This document shows positions 37,179 through 46,570 of a stretch of 64,000 nt of DNA, in pieces (position 1 is the first letter of the stretch; every line of letters starts with the position of its first letter). The stretch covers positions 554,586 through 618,585 of the forward strand of contig NZ_KB897905.1 in assembly GCF_000377205.1 (NCBI RefSeq). The letters run 5' to 3'. This stretch comes from Thioalkalivibrio sp. ALJ3. GTDB taxonomy: Bacteria > Pseudomonadota > Gammaproteobacteria > Ectothiorhodospirales > Ectothiorhodospiraceae. A program made the translations under genes and the position numbers. The notes beneath the pieces are model-generated. The model had not been told where the DNA came from. It ran no database searches and saw nothing but the letters and a program-made list of their open reading frames with translations.

Positions 37179-37415
37179 GGGATTCGCAGGCCTCTGTTTT
37201 CAAAATCCTGGCGCGAAACCATAACACTGCCGCGTCCATGCTCGCGGCCACTCCCAATCCGGGCCTCTCGCGAAACCGATCGCCGGATGCCCGATTGCTC
37301 CCGAAATGCCTTGTGGTGGACCCCCCGGAACTGCATAGTGGGAGTAACCCCGGGCGGCACACAGGGGGACGCAAGTATATCGTAATTGTCTAAACTTTCA
37401 AGGCGTTAACGATCT

Positions 37416-40280
37416 ATGGCACAGACCCCGTCGCACGAAATCAAGAACACCACCTGTTACATGTGCGCCTGCCGTTGCGGCATCCGGGTGCACCTGCGTG
37501 ACGGGGAGGTGCGCTACATCGATGGCAACCCCGAGCACCCGATCAACGAAGGCGTGATCTGCGCCAAGGGCGCCTCCGGGATCATGAAGCAGCACTCGCC
37601 GGCACGGCTGACCCAGCCGCTGCGGCGCAAGGCCGGCGCCGAGCGCGGCGATGCCGAATTCGAGCCGATCTCCTGGGAGGAGACCTTCGAGATCCTCGCC
37701 GAGCGCCTCGGGCACATCCGCGAGACCGACCCGAAGCGCTTTGCGCTGTTTACCGGGCGCGACCAGATGCAGGCCCTGACCGGGCTGTTCGCCAAGCAGT
37801 TCGGCACCCCCAACTACGCAGCACACGGCGGCTTCTGCTCGGTGAACATGGCCGCCGGCATGATCTACACCATCGGCGGGTCGTTCTGGGAGTTCGGCGG
37901 CCCCGACCTGGAACGCTCGAAGCTGTTCGTGATGATCGGCACCGCGGAGGACCACCACTCCAACCCGCTGAAGGTCGCAATCTCCAAGTTCAAGCGCCAG
38001 GGCGGGCGCTTTATCTCCATCAACCCGGTGCGCAGTGGCTACTCCGCGATCGCCGACGAATGGGTCCCGATCCGTCCGGGGACCGACGGCGCCCTGCTGC
38101 TGGCGCTGATCCACGAGATCATCAACAAGGGCCTGTACGACCGCGACTTCCTGGTGCGCTACAGCAATGCCGGCCAGCTCGTGAACATGGACGAGGAGCA
38201 GGACGAGTTCGGCATGTTCCTGCGTACCGAGAAGCCGCCTGAAGAAGGCTGCTACGACGCACAGAATCAGCTCTGGTGGGATCGCAAGACGGGTCGCCCG
38301 GTCGCCACCCATACCCCGGGGGCCGATCCCTTCCTGCTCGGCGAATTCACACTCGACGACGGGACACGGGCGAAGCCCTCGTTCCAGCTGCTGCAGGACC
38401 GGGTCGCGGAGTACACCCCGGAGTGGGCCGAGCGCGTCACCGGCATACCGGCCAAGGATATCCGCCGCCTGGCTCACGAGATGGGCGTGACCGCGCGTGA
38501 TCAGCGCATCGAACTGCCGATCGCCTGGACCGACTCCTGGGGCGTGGAGCACGAGTCGGTCACCGGCAACCCGGTTTCCTTCCATGCGATGCGCGGGCTG
38601 GCCGCCCACTCGAACGGCTTCCATACCATCCGTTCGCTGTCGATCCTGATGTCGCTGCTGGGCACGATCGACCGCCCCGGTGGCTTCCGCCACAAGGCCC
38701 CGTTCCCGCGTCCGATCCCGCCCTGCGCCCGCACCCCGAAGGGGCCGGAGGGCGTGCAGCCCGGCAAGCCGCTGGACGGCATGGTGCTCGGCTGGCCGGC
38801 CAGCCCGGACGACCTGTTCGTGGACGACAAGGGCGAGCCGGTCCGGCTCGACAAGGCCTTCTCCTGGGAGTACCCGCTGGCCGTGCACGGCATGATGCAC
38901 AACGCGATCACCAATGCCTGGCGCGGCGACCCCTACCCGATCGACACCCTGCTGATCTTCATGGCCAACATGGCGTGGAACTCGACCATGAACACGGAAG
39001 AGGTCCGCAAAATGTTGAACGACAAGGACGACAACGGGGAATACAAGATCCCGTTCCTGGTCGTCGCGGATGCCTTCCAGTCGGAGATGACTGCGTTTGC
39101 CGACCTGATCCTTCCGGACACCACCTATCTGGAGCGCCACGACGTGATGTCGATGCTGGATCGCCCGATCTCCGAGTTCACCGGCCCGGTGGATTCGGTG
39201 CGCATCCCGGTGGTGCCACCCAAGGGCGAGTGCAAGCCCTTCCAGGATGTACTGATCGAGCTCGGGTCGCGTCTGAAACTGCCGGCCTTCGTGAACGAGA
39301 AGGGCGACCGCAAATTCCGCGACTATCCGGACTTCGTGGTCAACTACGAGACCGAGCCGGGTTCCGGCATCGGCTTCCTCGCCGGGTGGCGCGGCAAGGG
39401 CGGCGAGAAGTCCCTGCGCGGCGAACCGAACCCCAACCAGTGGGAGATGTACGCGAAGAACAACTGCGTCTTCCAGTACGAACTGCCACGCAGCTACCAG
39501 TACATGCGCAACTGGAACAAGGGCTATCTCGAGTGGTCGCAGCGCAACCGCATCACGCGCTATGGCGAACCCGTGCTGATTCACCTCTACTCCGAGGTGT
39601 TGATGAAGTTCCGCGCCGCCGCCCAGGGCAAGGGGACCACACGCAAGGTGCCGGCGCACCTGACCAAGCGCGTCGAAACCTTTTTCGATCCACTGCCCTT
39701 CTATTACGACCCGTTGGAACACCAGTCCACGGACAAACACACCTACCCGCTGGCCGCGGTCACCCAACGGCCGATGGCGATGTACCACTCCTGGGACTCC
39801 CAGAATGCCTGGCTGCGCCAGATCCACGCCCACAACCTGCTGTACGTAAACGCGCGCACCGCGCGGGCCGCCGGCATCGAGGACGAGGACTGGATCTGGG
39901 CGGAAAGCCCCTGGGGCCGAGTGCGCTGCATGGCCAAGTACTCGGAGGCCGTCGAACCCGGCACCGTCTGGACCTGGAATGCAATCGGCAAGGCCGCGGG
40001 GGCCTGGAACCTGACCCCGCGCGCCAACGAGGCGCGCAAGGGCTTCCTGTTGAACCACCTGATCTCCGAGGAGCTGCCGGGGCATGACGGCCCGATCTCG
40101 AATTCCGATCCGGTCACCGGTCAGGCGGCCTGGTATGACGTCCGCGTACGAATCTACAAGGCCGAAGAAGGGGAGCCGCAGGAGACCTCCCCCCAGTTCA
40201 AGCCGCTCAAACCGTATCCCGGCCAGTCCACACGGGCACGTGTTTTGAACTTCTTTGCGGGCATAGGAGGCAAGAAATGA
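37416..40280 (+). CDS. soeA: Sulfite dehydrogenase (quinone) molybdopterin subunit SoeA
   Basis: 954 aa, a DMSO-reductase-family molybdoenzyme. The N-terminal [4Fe-4S] motif is C14xxC17xxxC21 then CAKG near residue 49. No Tat signal is present, so it is cytoplasmic, as in SoeA and unlike PsrA/PhsA. The MGD-binding region includes MIGTAEDHHSNPLK and PVRSGYSAIADEWVPIRPGTDGA. With SoeB and SoeC it oxidises sulfite to sulfate and feeds the quinone pool. The soeB start overlaps its stop (ATGA). Confidence 0.92.
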   Translation: MAQTPSHEIKNTTCYMCACRCGIRVHLRDGEVRYIDGNPEHPINEGVICAKGASGIMKQHSPARLTQPLRRKAGAERGDAEFEPISWEETFEILAERLGHIRETDPKRFALFTGRDQMQALTGLFAKQFGTPNYAAHGGFCSVNMAAGMIYTIGGSFWEFGGPDLERSKLFVMIGTAEDHHSNPLKVAISKFKRQGGRFISINPVRSGYSAIADEWVPIRPGTDGALLLALIHEIINKGLYDRDFLVRYSNAGQLVNMDEEQDEFGMFLRTEKPPEEGCYDAQNQLWWDRKTGRPVATHTPGADPFLLGEFTLDDGTRAKPSFQLLQDRVAEYTPEWAERVTGIPAKDIRRLAHEMGVTARDQRIELPIAWTDSWGVEHESVTGNPVSFHAMRGLAAHSNGFHTIRSLSILMSLLGTIDRPGGFRHKAPFPRPIPPCARTPKGPEGVQPGKPLDGMVLGWPASPDDLFVDDKGEPVRLDKAFSWEYPLAVHGMMHNAITNAWRGDPYPIDTLLIFMANMAWNSTMNTEEVRKMLNDKDDNGEYKIPFLVVADAFQSEMTAFADLILPDTTYLERHDVMSMLDRPISEFTGPVDSVRIPVVPPKGECKPFQDVLIELGSRLKLPAFVNEKGDRKFRDYPDFVVNYETEPGSGIGFLAGWRGKGGEKSLRGEPNPNQWEMYAKNNCVFQYELPRSYQYMRNWNKGYLEWSQRNRITRYGEPVLIHLYSEVLMKFRAAAQGKGTTRKVPAHLTKRVETFFDPLPFYYDPLEHQSTDKHTYPLAAVTQRPMAMYHSWDSQNAWLRQIHAHNLLYVNARTARAAGIEDEDWIWAESPWGRVRCMAKYSEAVEPGTVWTWNAIGKAAGAWNLTPRANEARKGFLLNHLISEELPGHDGPISNSDPVTGQAAWYDVRVRIYKAEEGEPQETSPQFKPLKPYPGQSTRARVLNFFAGIGGKK

Positions 40281-41008
40281 CCCAACTCGCCCTCGTCATC
40301 GATCTCAACGTCTGCGTGGGCTGCCACGCCTGCGTGACCAGTTGCAAGGAATGGAACACCTCCGGCGACGCCGGTCCGCTGGTCGACCAGAATCCCTACG
40401 ACGCGGACCCTACCGGTACGTTCTTCAACCGGGTGCAAACCTTCGAGGTGGGTGAATACCCGAACACCGAGACGGTGCACTTTCCGAAGTCCTGCCTGCA
40501 TTGCGAGGAGCCGCCCTGCGTACCGGTGTGTCCGACCGGCGCCTCCTACAAACGCGAGTCGGACGGCATCGTGCTCGTCGACTACGACAAGTGCATTGGC
40601 TGCAAGTACTGCTCCTGGGCCTGCCCCTACGGCGTGCGCGAGGTGGACGCCGAAAGCAAGGTGATGACCAAGTGCACCCTGTGCGTGGATCGCATCTATG
40701 ACGAGGAGTTGCCGGAATGGGACCGCAAGCCGGCCTGCGTGCGGGCCTGCCCGACCAATGCGCGACTGTACGGCGATATCCATGACCCCGAGTCGGTCGT
40801 CTCGAAGGCGATCCGCGAGGCGGGTGGCTACCAGTTGATGCCGGAATGGGGGACCAAGCCGGCCAACCATTACCTGCCACGGCGCAAGACCCAGCTGACC
40901 ATCCGCGAGGACGAGGTGGAACGCGCGGACAATCCGCTGAAGATCGACAGTCAGTTGCCGAAGCCCGGGCAGGACGAACCCTCGCTCGACGACGTCACCA
41001 GCTGGTAA
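40277..41008 (+). CDS. soeB: Sulfite dehydrogenase iron-sulfur subunit SoeB
   Basis: 243 aa of the DmsB/PsrB type with four [4Fe-4S] clusters: CVGCHACVTSCKEW near the start, CLHCEEPPCVPVCPTGA, CIGCKYCSWACPYG, and KCTLCVDR with CVRACPTNAR. It passes electrons from the molybdenum subunit to SoeC. No export signal. Gene order A-B-C with overlaps and short gaps is that of soeABC. Confidence 0.95.
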   Translation: MTQLALVIDLNVCVGCHACVTSCKEWNTSGDAGPLVDQNPYDADPTGTFFNRVQTFEVGEYPNTETVHFPKSCLHCEEPPCVPVCPTGASYKRESDGIVLVDYDKCIGCKYCSWACPYGVREVDAESKVMTKCTLCVDRIYDEELPEWDRKPACVRACPTNARLYGDIHDPESVVSKAIREAGGYQLMPEWGTKPANHYLPRRKTQLTIREDEVERADNPLKIDSQLPKPGQDEPSLDDVTSW

Positions 41009-41025
41009 ACAGGGACGAAGACACT

Positions 41026-42009
41026 ATGCATCCAGCCTTCTCGGTCATTTTTCTCACCACCCTGATCGGCGCCGGACAGGGCCTGTTTCTCGGCCTGTTC
41101 GGTGCCGAAGCCCTGAGCCTGCTGGGCGTGCTGCCGCCCCCGGGTTCGGACTTCCTGGCGCTTGGCTCCGCGCTCGCGCTGGCCTTCCTGGTGCTGGGAC
41201 TGGTCGCCTCGTTCTTTCACCTGGGTCGGCCGGAACGCGCCTGGCGCACCGCCACCAAGTGGCGCACCTCCTGGCTCTCGCGCGAGGTGATCGTGCTCCC
41301 GGCGTTCATGGGCCTGGTGTTTCTCTACGGCGCGGCCCATGCATTCGGGTTCAACCCGCCCCTGGGTACGCTGGCCGGAGACATACCCGTGCTGCCAACC
41401 ATGGTGCTCGGTGCGATCGGGGCGTTGCTGGCCATCGTGCTGTATGTCACCACCGCAATGATCTATGCCTGCATCAAGTTCCTGCAGGAATGGCATTCGC
41501 CACTGACGGTGGTGAACTACACCGTGCTGGGCGCCGCCAACGGCTTTACCCTGGCCGCCGCCTATGCTGCCTGGGCCGGTGTCCCGCTGGTCGCCTTCAT
41601 GGCGACGGTGGCGATCGTGCTGACCGTTCTGGGGCTAGGCACCCGCAGCGCGTCGCTGGTGCGCAACGCCCGCATCAAGTCGAAGTCGACCCTGCAGACC
41701 GCGATCGGGGTGAAGCACCCGAAGATCCAGCAGAAGTCCCAGGGCTTCATGGGCGGGTCGTTCAATACGCGGGAGTTCTTCCACCACATGTCGGCGGCAT
41801 TTCTGCGCGGGATGAAGTGGATCTTCCTGCTAGGCGCGTTCGTGGTCCCGGCGATCCTGCTGCTGGTCGTGCTGGTCACTCGGGTCGACCCGGTCAACGT
41901 GCTGATCGCCGCGTTCGTGATTCAGTATCTGGGCATGGTCGCCGAGCGCTGGTTCTTTTTCGCCCAGGCCAACCACCCGCAGAACATCTACTACCAGTCA
42001 GTCGCCTGA
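41026..42009 (+). CDS. soeC: Sulfite dehydrogenase membrane anchor SoeC (DmsC-like)
   Basis: 327 aa from the ATG at 41026. About eight membrane helices can be counted, starting AFSVIFLTTLIGAGQGLFL. The DmsC-type segments FFHLGRPERAWRTATKWRTSWLSRE and IKFLQEWHSPLTVVNYT are visible. It should donate electrons to ubiquinone, whose synthesis genes open this window. Last gene of the operon; the next gene converges on it. Confidence 0.93.
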   Translation: MHPAFSVIFLTTLIGAGQGLFLGLFGAEALSLLGVLPPPGSDFLALGSALALAFLVLGLVASFFHLGRPERAWRTATKWRTSWLSREVIVLPAFMGLVFLYGAAHAFGFNPPLGTLAGDIPVLPTMVLGAIGALLAIVLYVTTAMIYACIKFLQEWHSPLTVVNYTVLGAANGFTLAAAYAAWAGVPLVAFMATVAIVLTVLGLGTRSASLVRNARIKSKSTLQTAIGVKHPKIQQKSQGFMGGSFNTREFFHHMSAAFLRGMKWIFLLGAFVVPAILLLVVLVTRVDPVNVLIAAFVIQYLGMVAERWFFFAQANHPQNIYYQSVA

Positions 42010-42079
42010 CCATGACCGGGGGCGGTCCGTCCGCCCCCGGTACATCATTCATTATCCGGGCACACCCGATCCGGCCCGG

Positions 42080-43246
42080 TCAGCCGGCAGGCCAGCCCTC
42101 GGTCGCAATCCCCTCGCCCAGGTCGACCTCGACCAGGCGGCGACGCACTTCCAGCAGCTTTTCTACAAGGGCCGGTTCGACACGCTCGTAGGCCTCCGCG
42201 TCCGGCACCCGGTTGACGACGACGCCCAACAGTTCGGTGATCGCGTTGCCGATTGAATTCTGACTAATGGTCACGATCAGACGACCCTCGTCATTGCGGT
42301 AGATCAGCTGCTTGAAGGCCGGCTGCCAGCGGATCGCATGGGCGTACTTGGCATCCGTGAAGCAGCGATCGCGTACCTTCTTCGCGGTCTTCAGGAAATC
42401 GTTGTTGAACAGCAGAACCTCCTCCACCGCATCGGGAAAATGTACGCCCTCGGGCATCGGCGCATTGCGGGTGGAGACCTGCGAAAAGAAGGTCCGGTAG
42501 AAGTCCAGAAAGCCCTGCAGGACCGCGTCGTATTCCCGCCAGAAGCGGATATCCTTCAGCGCCTCGACCCCACCCTGGATCTCCCAACTCGGGAGGCCGT
42601 GCGGGTAGCCGGTCAGCCCCAGGCGTGCCTGGTGATCCGTAGCGGGACGCAGGATTTGCAGATCCAGGGCCCGGGTAAAAAACGTCCGATAGACATCGCG
42701 CATATAGGCCTGGAACAAGCTGTGCTGGCCGCCATCGGTCAGGTTGGGGTTGCCGGGATCCGCCAGTGGCGCCTCGGTCAGCGTCGCCATGGGAAAGACG
42801 ATGAAGTGATTGTGCAGCATGCGGATGCTGGGCACGCCCGGCGCGGTCAGCGGCCAAGTCGCGTCCAGGCTGGCCTCGCCCGCCAGCACCAGGGCCTCGG
42901 CCGGGTCCGGATACTGCTCCAGCATGTACTCGATGATCACCCCGTTCATCCGATTCCAGACATGCCGCACCGGCTCCGGCACCTGGGTGCGCCGCACTGG
43001 GCGCCCCATCGGGTCGAGGATGGTCTGCGAGGTGTTGTAGATGATGGAGCAGTCGAATTCGTTGCTGTGCCCCAGCGCCTTGCGGTAGAGCAGGAGGTTC
43101 TCCGGATTCACCAATAATCCGTTGTTGTGGACCAGGTCGGCGAGGTTTTCGGTGCTGTTGAAGAACTCGTTGGGCTTCATGCCTTCCGGGATATCCAGGG
43201 GGATAGGCCGAAAGGGCGTGGTGATCTCGCGGGGGCCGGCTTGCAT
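42080..43246 (-). CDS. Unrecognised 388-residue cytoplasmic protein beside soeABC
   Basis: 388 aa without signal peptide, membrane helix or cysteine cluster; it contains one Cys (EFDCSI). Notable spots are LHNHFIVFPMATL near the middle, PVRRTQVPEPVRHVWNRMNG, and ENLLLYRKALGHSNEFD. The C terminus is a charged helix (ALVEKLLEVRRRLVEVDL). AAGGAG lies 11 bases before the ATG. I do not know the family. It converges on soeC and is divergent from adk. Length, codon use and clean frame argue for a real gene. Confidence 0.7.
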   Translation of the reverse strand: MQAGPREITTPFRPIPLDIPEGMKPNEFFNSTENLADLVHNNGLLVNPENLLLYRKALGHSNEFDCSIIYNTSQTILDPMGRPVRRTQVPEPVRHVWNRMNGVIIEYMLEQYPDPAEALVLAGEASLDATWPLTAPGVPSIRMLHNHFIVFPMATLTEAPLADPGNPNLTDGGQHSLFQAYMRDVYRTFFTRALDLQILRPATDHQARLGLTGYPHGLPSWEIQGGVEALKDIRFWREYDAVLQGFLDFYRTFFSQVSTRNAPMPEGVHFPDAVEEVLLFNNDFLKTAKKVRDRCFTDAKYAHAIRWQPAFKQLIYRNDEGRLIVTISQNSIGNAITELLGVVVNRVPDAEAYERVEPALVEKLLEVRRRLVEVDLGEGIATEGWPAG

Positions 43247-43284
43247 GTCGGTCGATGACTCCTTACGGGGCGGGTGTCAGATAG

Positions 43285-44052
<768 letters not shown>

Positions 44053-44057
44053 AAAAA

Positions 44058-44087
44058 GACCCGCCTGGCATTCCGGGCGGGTCGTCT
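44058..44087 (+). terminator. Terminator after adk
   Basis: An 8-bp stem GACCCGCC / GGCGGGTC (44058-44083), preceded by A7 and followed by GTCTTG. It starts 5 bases after the adk stop. Confidence 0.75.
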
Positions 44088-44115
44088 TGATTGGGGCCGC
44101 GGCCCCGCGCCTACT

Positions 44116-44148
44116 GCCCCTGGCCCCGAACACGGGACCAGGGGCTTT
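44116..44148. terminator. Second hairpin between adk and the convergent pfp copy
   Basis: GCCCCTGG (44116-44123) pairs with CCAGGGGC (44138-44145), with extra inner pairs and TTT after it. It lies just beyond the stop of the minus-strand gene at 44156 and may serve both directions. Confidence 0.65.
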
Positions 44149-44155
44149 CTTGTTA

Positions 44156-45364
44156 CTAGCGACCGAGTACCTTGGTCACCTTGTTCTGACGCAGGCGATA
44201 GGCGTCCGGCATGCCCGAGCCCAGCAACGGGCGCAGATACATGCGGAAGGCGTCGGTGACGTCGGTGCCTGAGGCATCGATGAACTCGTCCGGCATGACC
44301 TTGGTCTTGCCGGCGACGGCCTCCAGCGGCACGTACTCGTAGTCCACCGAATAAAAGCCGGTACGCTTGATCGCGACCGAGCCGTCGCGGCCCTGCCACA
44401 TCGCAAACTGCACGGCCTTCTCGCCCACCTCGCGGGCCTCGCGCTGGTCGACGTCCGAGACACAGCCAATAAAGGCACGTTGCAGATAGCCGAAGGTGTC
44501 GCCGCGCACGCGCTTGACCCCCAGCTTTTCCCGGATCTCGCCACAGAGCATGTCGGCCAGGGCGCCGGTGCCCGAGAGCTGAACATTACCGTGGGCATCC
44601 TTCTCGACATCCTTGGCGAGCTTGGTCGCAATCGGTTCTCCGTCCGCGTCGTGGATCCCCTCGCTGACCGCGATCACGCAGCGGCCGTAACGGTCCATGG
44701 TCGCCTTGACGTCCGAGAGGAAGCGGTCGACCTCGAACACCCGTTCGGGCACATAGATCAGATGTGGCCCGTCGTCCGGGAATTTCTTCCCGAGGGCGGA
44801 GGCCGCGGTCAGGAATCCGGCATGGCGGCCCATGACCACTGCCAGATAGATCCCCGGCAGGGCATAGTTGTCGAGGTTGGCGCCGACAAAGGCCTGGGCC
44901 ACAAACCGCGCCGCCGAGGGAAAGCCCGGCGTATGGTCGTTCTCCACCAGGTCATTGTCGATCGTCTTCGGAATGTGCACGCAACGCATCGGATAGTTGG
45001 CCTTGCGCGCCTCCTCGCTGACGATACGCACGGTGTCGGAGGAATCGTTGCCGCCGATATAGAAGAAGTAGGTGATCCCGTGGGCCTTCAGGACCTTGAA
45101 GATCTCCTTGCAGTAATCGAGGTCCGGCTTGTCACGCGTGGAGCCCAGTGCCGAGGAGGGCGTCCGAGCGACCATCTCCAGGTTGTGGGTGGTCTCCTGG
45201 GTCAGGTCCAGGAATTCCTCGTCGATGATCCCGCGGACCCCGTGGAAGGCCCCGTACACCAGTTCGACGTCGGTAAACTTTCGGGCCTCGAGGACCGCAC
45301 CCACCATGGATTGATTGATTACCGCCGTCGGGCCTCCACCCTGGGCGATCAGAACCTTGGCCAT
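44156..45364 (-). CDS. pfp: Pyrophosphate-dependent 6-phosphofructokinase (copy 2)
   Basis: 402 aa with AAGGAGGAG before the ATG. PFKA family, distinct from the copy at 16335: IGGNDSSD at 103-110 and PKTIDND at 132-138, the latter marking PPi as phosphate donor. Further motifs are VVMGRHAGFLTAAS and YVPERVFEVDRFL. The two copies are clearly different subfamilies, not a recent duplication. It can make PPi when run from FBP to F6P; Sat needs PPi. Convergent with adk. Confidence 0.88.
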   Translation of the reverse strand: MAKVLIAQGGGPTAVINQSMVGAVLEARKFTDVELVYGAFHGVRGIIDEEFLDLTQETTHNLEMVARTPSSALGSTRDKPDLDYCKEIFKVLKAHGITYFFYIGGNDSSDTVRIVSEEARKANYPMRCVHIPKTIDNDLVENDHTPGFPSAARFVAQAFVGANLDNYALPGIYLAVVMGRHAGFLTAASALGKKFPDDGPHLIYVPERVFEVDRFLSDVKATMDRYGRCVIAVSEGIHDADGEPIATKLAKDVEKDAHGNVQLSGTGALADMLCGEIREKLGVKRVRGDTFGYLQRAFIGCVSDVDQREAREVGEKAVQFAMWQGRDGSVAIKRTGFYSVDYEYVPLEAVAGKTKVMPDEFIDASGTDVTDAFRMYLRPLLGSGMPDAYRLRQNKVTKVLGR

Positions 45365-45631
45365 CCTTACTCCTCCTTATTGCGACTGCAGTGCGAACAA
45401 ACCGGGGACCCGCCGCGAAGCGACCGGGGCTTCTCGATTTCACGAAGCCCGAAGATAGCAAATTCCACAACGCCCGTATGCAAACGTCTTCTTTATTATC
45501 AAAGGCTTATAAAGGAGGCTGACCGAGCCCGCCGGACCCCATGACGGGATGCGCAGGGCTCGGTTCGATCAGGAAGGGAAAGCGCCCGAGGGAGACGCCG
45601 AGCAAGGCCGGCGCCCCTTCCCCGGGCGATG

Positions 45632-46507
45632 TCAGTCGTCGCGCAGGTGCTGATTGACGAAGCGGGTGACGCGGATCATCGCGTCACGCGAGGCCAGGTC
45701 GTCGGCGAAGGTGCGGTTGTTGCCGTTACGAAAATCGAAGCCGCGGCCAACGCCCGGATACTCGATCCAGGTCACATCACCACCGCGGCTTTCCAGCCCG
45801 TCGGCGGCCATCTTGGCGGTCCGGTGGCGCTGATACTGCTCGTCCTCGCCGATCAGGATCATCATCGGGATCTCGAGCTGGTTCACCTCGTTGGCATAGC
45901 GATACACCTGATGGGGTTCGCCGAGGTTCGGGTCCTGCAGATGCGGGTAATAGCCAGCCCAGCAGGCGACATCTTCGACCTGCCGCTCGTAGGTCACCGC
46001 CACCTTCAGCGTCTTGTAACCCCCGCGCGAAAGAGACACCAGGCAGGCACGGTCCCCAACGATGTCGTCGCGCTCGAGCAGGACATCCAGACCCTTGTTC
46101 AGATCACCTTCCAGCTCGTAGTCATGATCCAGCGGATGGCTCTCCATGAAACGACCGGTGTACATGTCCGGCGCCATCACCACGAAGCCCCGCGCGGCCA
46201 GACGCTTCACATGAAACTCGGCCAGATCGCCCAGGCCTCGCCGACCGTGGGCCCAGAGGATGGCGGGGTAGGCCTTGCCATCGGCAGGACGCGCGACCAT
46301 GGCCGGAATGTCCACGCCGTCGCGTTCGTACTCGAAACGCTCGACCTGCACCTCGTGGTTTTCAAGATCGGAATACAGGACACCATCCTCCCACCAGTCG
46401 TCATTCCACCACCAGTTGTCGGAACCGGTGGGTTCGTCCGCGGCGAGCGGTGCGACAATGAGGCTGGCGGCAGCCAGCAGGCTGAGCGAGCGCAGAGCAG
46501 AAAACAT
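45632..46507 (-). CDS. Exported dienelactone-hydrolase-like protein, copy A
   Basis: 291 aa from the ATG at 46507, the same length as copy B. Signal peptide to about residue 23 (LAADEP). An alpha/beta-hydrolase of the dienelactone hydrolase type: AYPAILWAHGRRGL, GFVVMAPDMYTG, the nucleophile elbow SLSRGG (S160) and acid D222 in LIGEDEQY. The usual catalytic His position in GxxHGF is Arg (R255, GVGRGFDF). It is the second gene of a tandem duplication with the gene at 46571. Substrate unknown. Confidence 0.82.
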   Translation of the reverse strand: MFSALRSLSLLAAASLIVAPLAADEPTGSDNWWWNDDWWEDGVLYSDLENHEVQVERFEYERDGVDIPAMVARPADGKAYPAILWAHGRRGLGDLAEFHVKRLAARGFVVMAPDMYTGRFMESHPLDHDYELEGDLNKGLDVLLERDDIVGDRACLVSLSRGGYKTLKVAVTYERQVEDVACWAGYYPHLQDPNLGEPHQVYRYANEVNQLEIPMMILIGEDEQYQRHRTAKMAADGLESRGGDVTWIEYPGVGRGFDFRNGNNRTFADDLASRDAMIRVTRFVNQHLRDD

Positions 46508-46570
46508 AAACCCCGGACCTTTTTTTGAGACCACGCGGGCTACCCGGCCGGCGCCCCTCCCTGGGCGATT

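Noticed and set aside
37416-42009. Polysulfide or thiosulfate reductase (psr/phs) instead of soeABC
   Set aside because: The molybdenum subunit has no Tat signal, so it is cytoplasmic, and the setting with aprMBA/sat in a sulfur oxidiser favours Soe. Substrate is still not proven by sequence.
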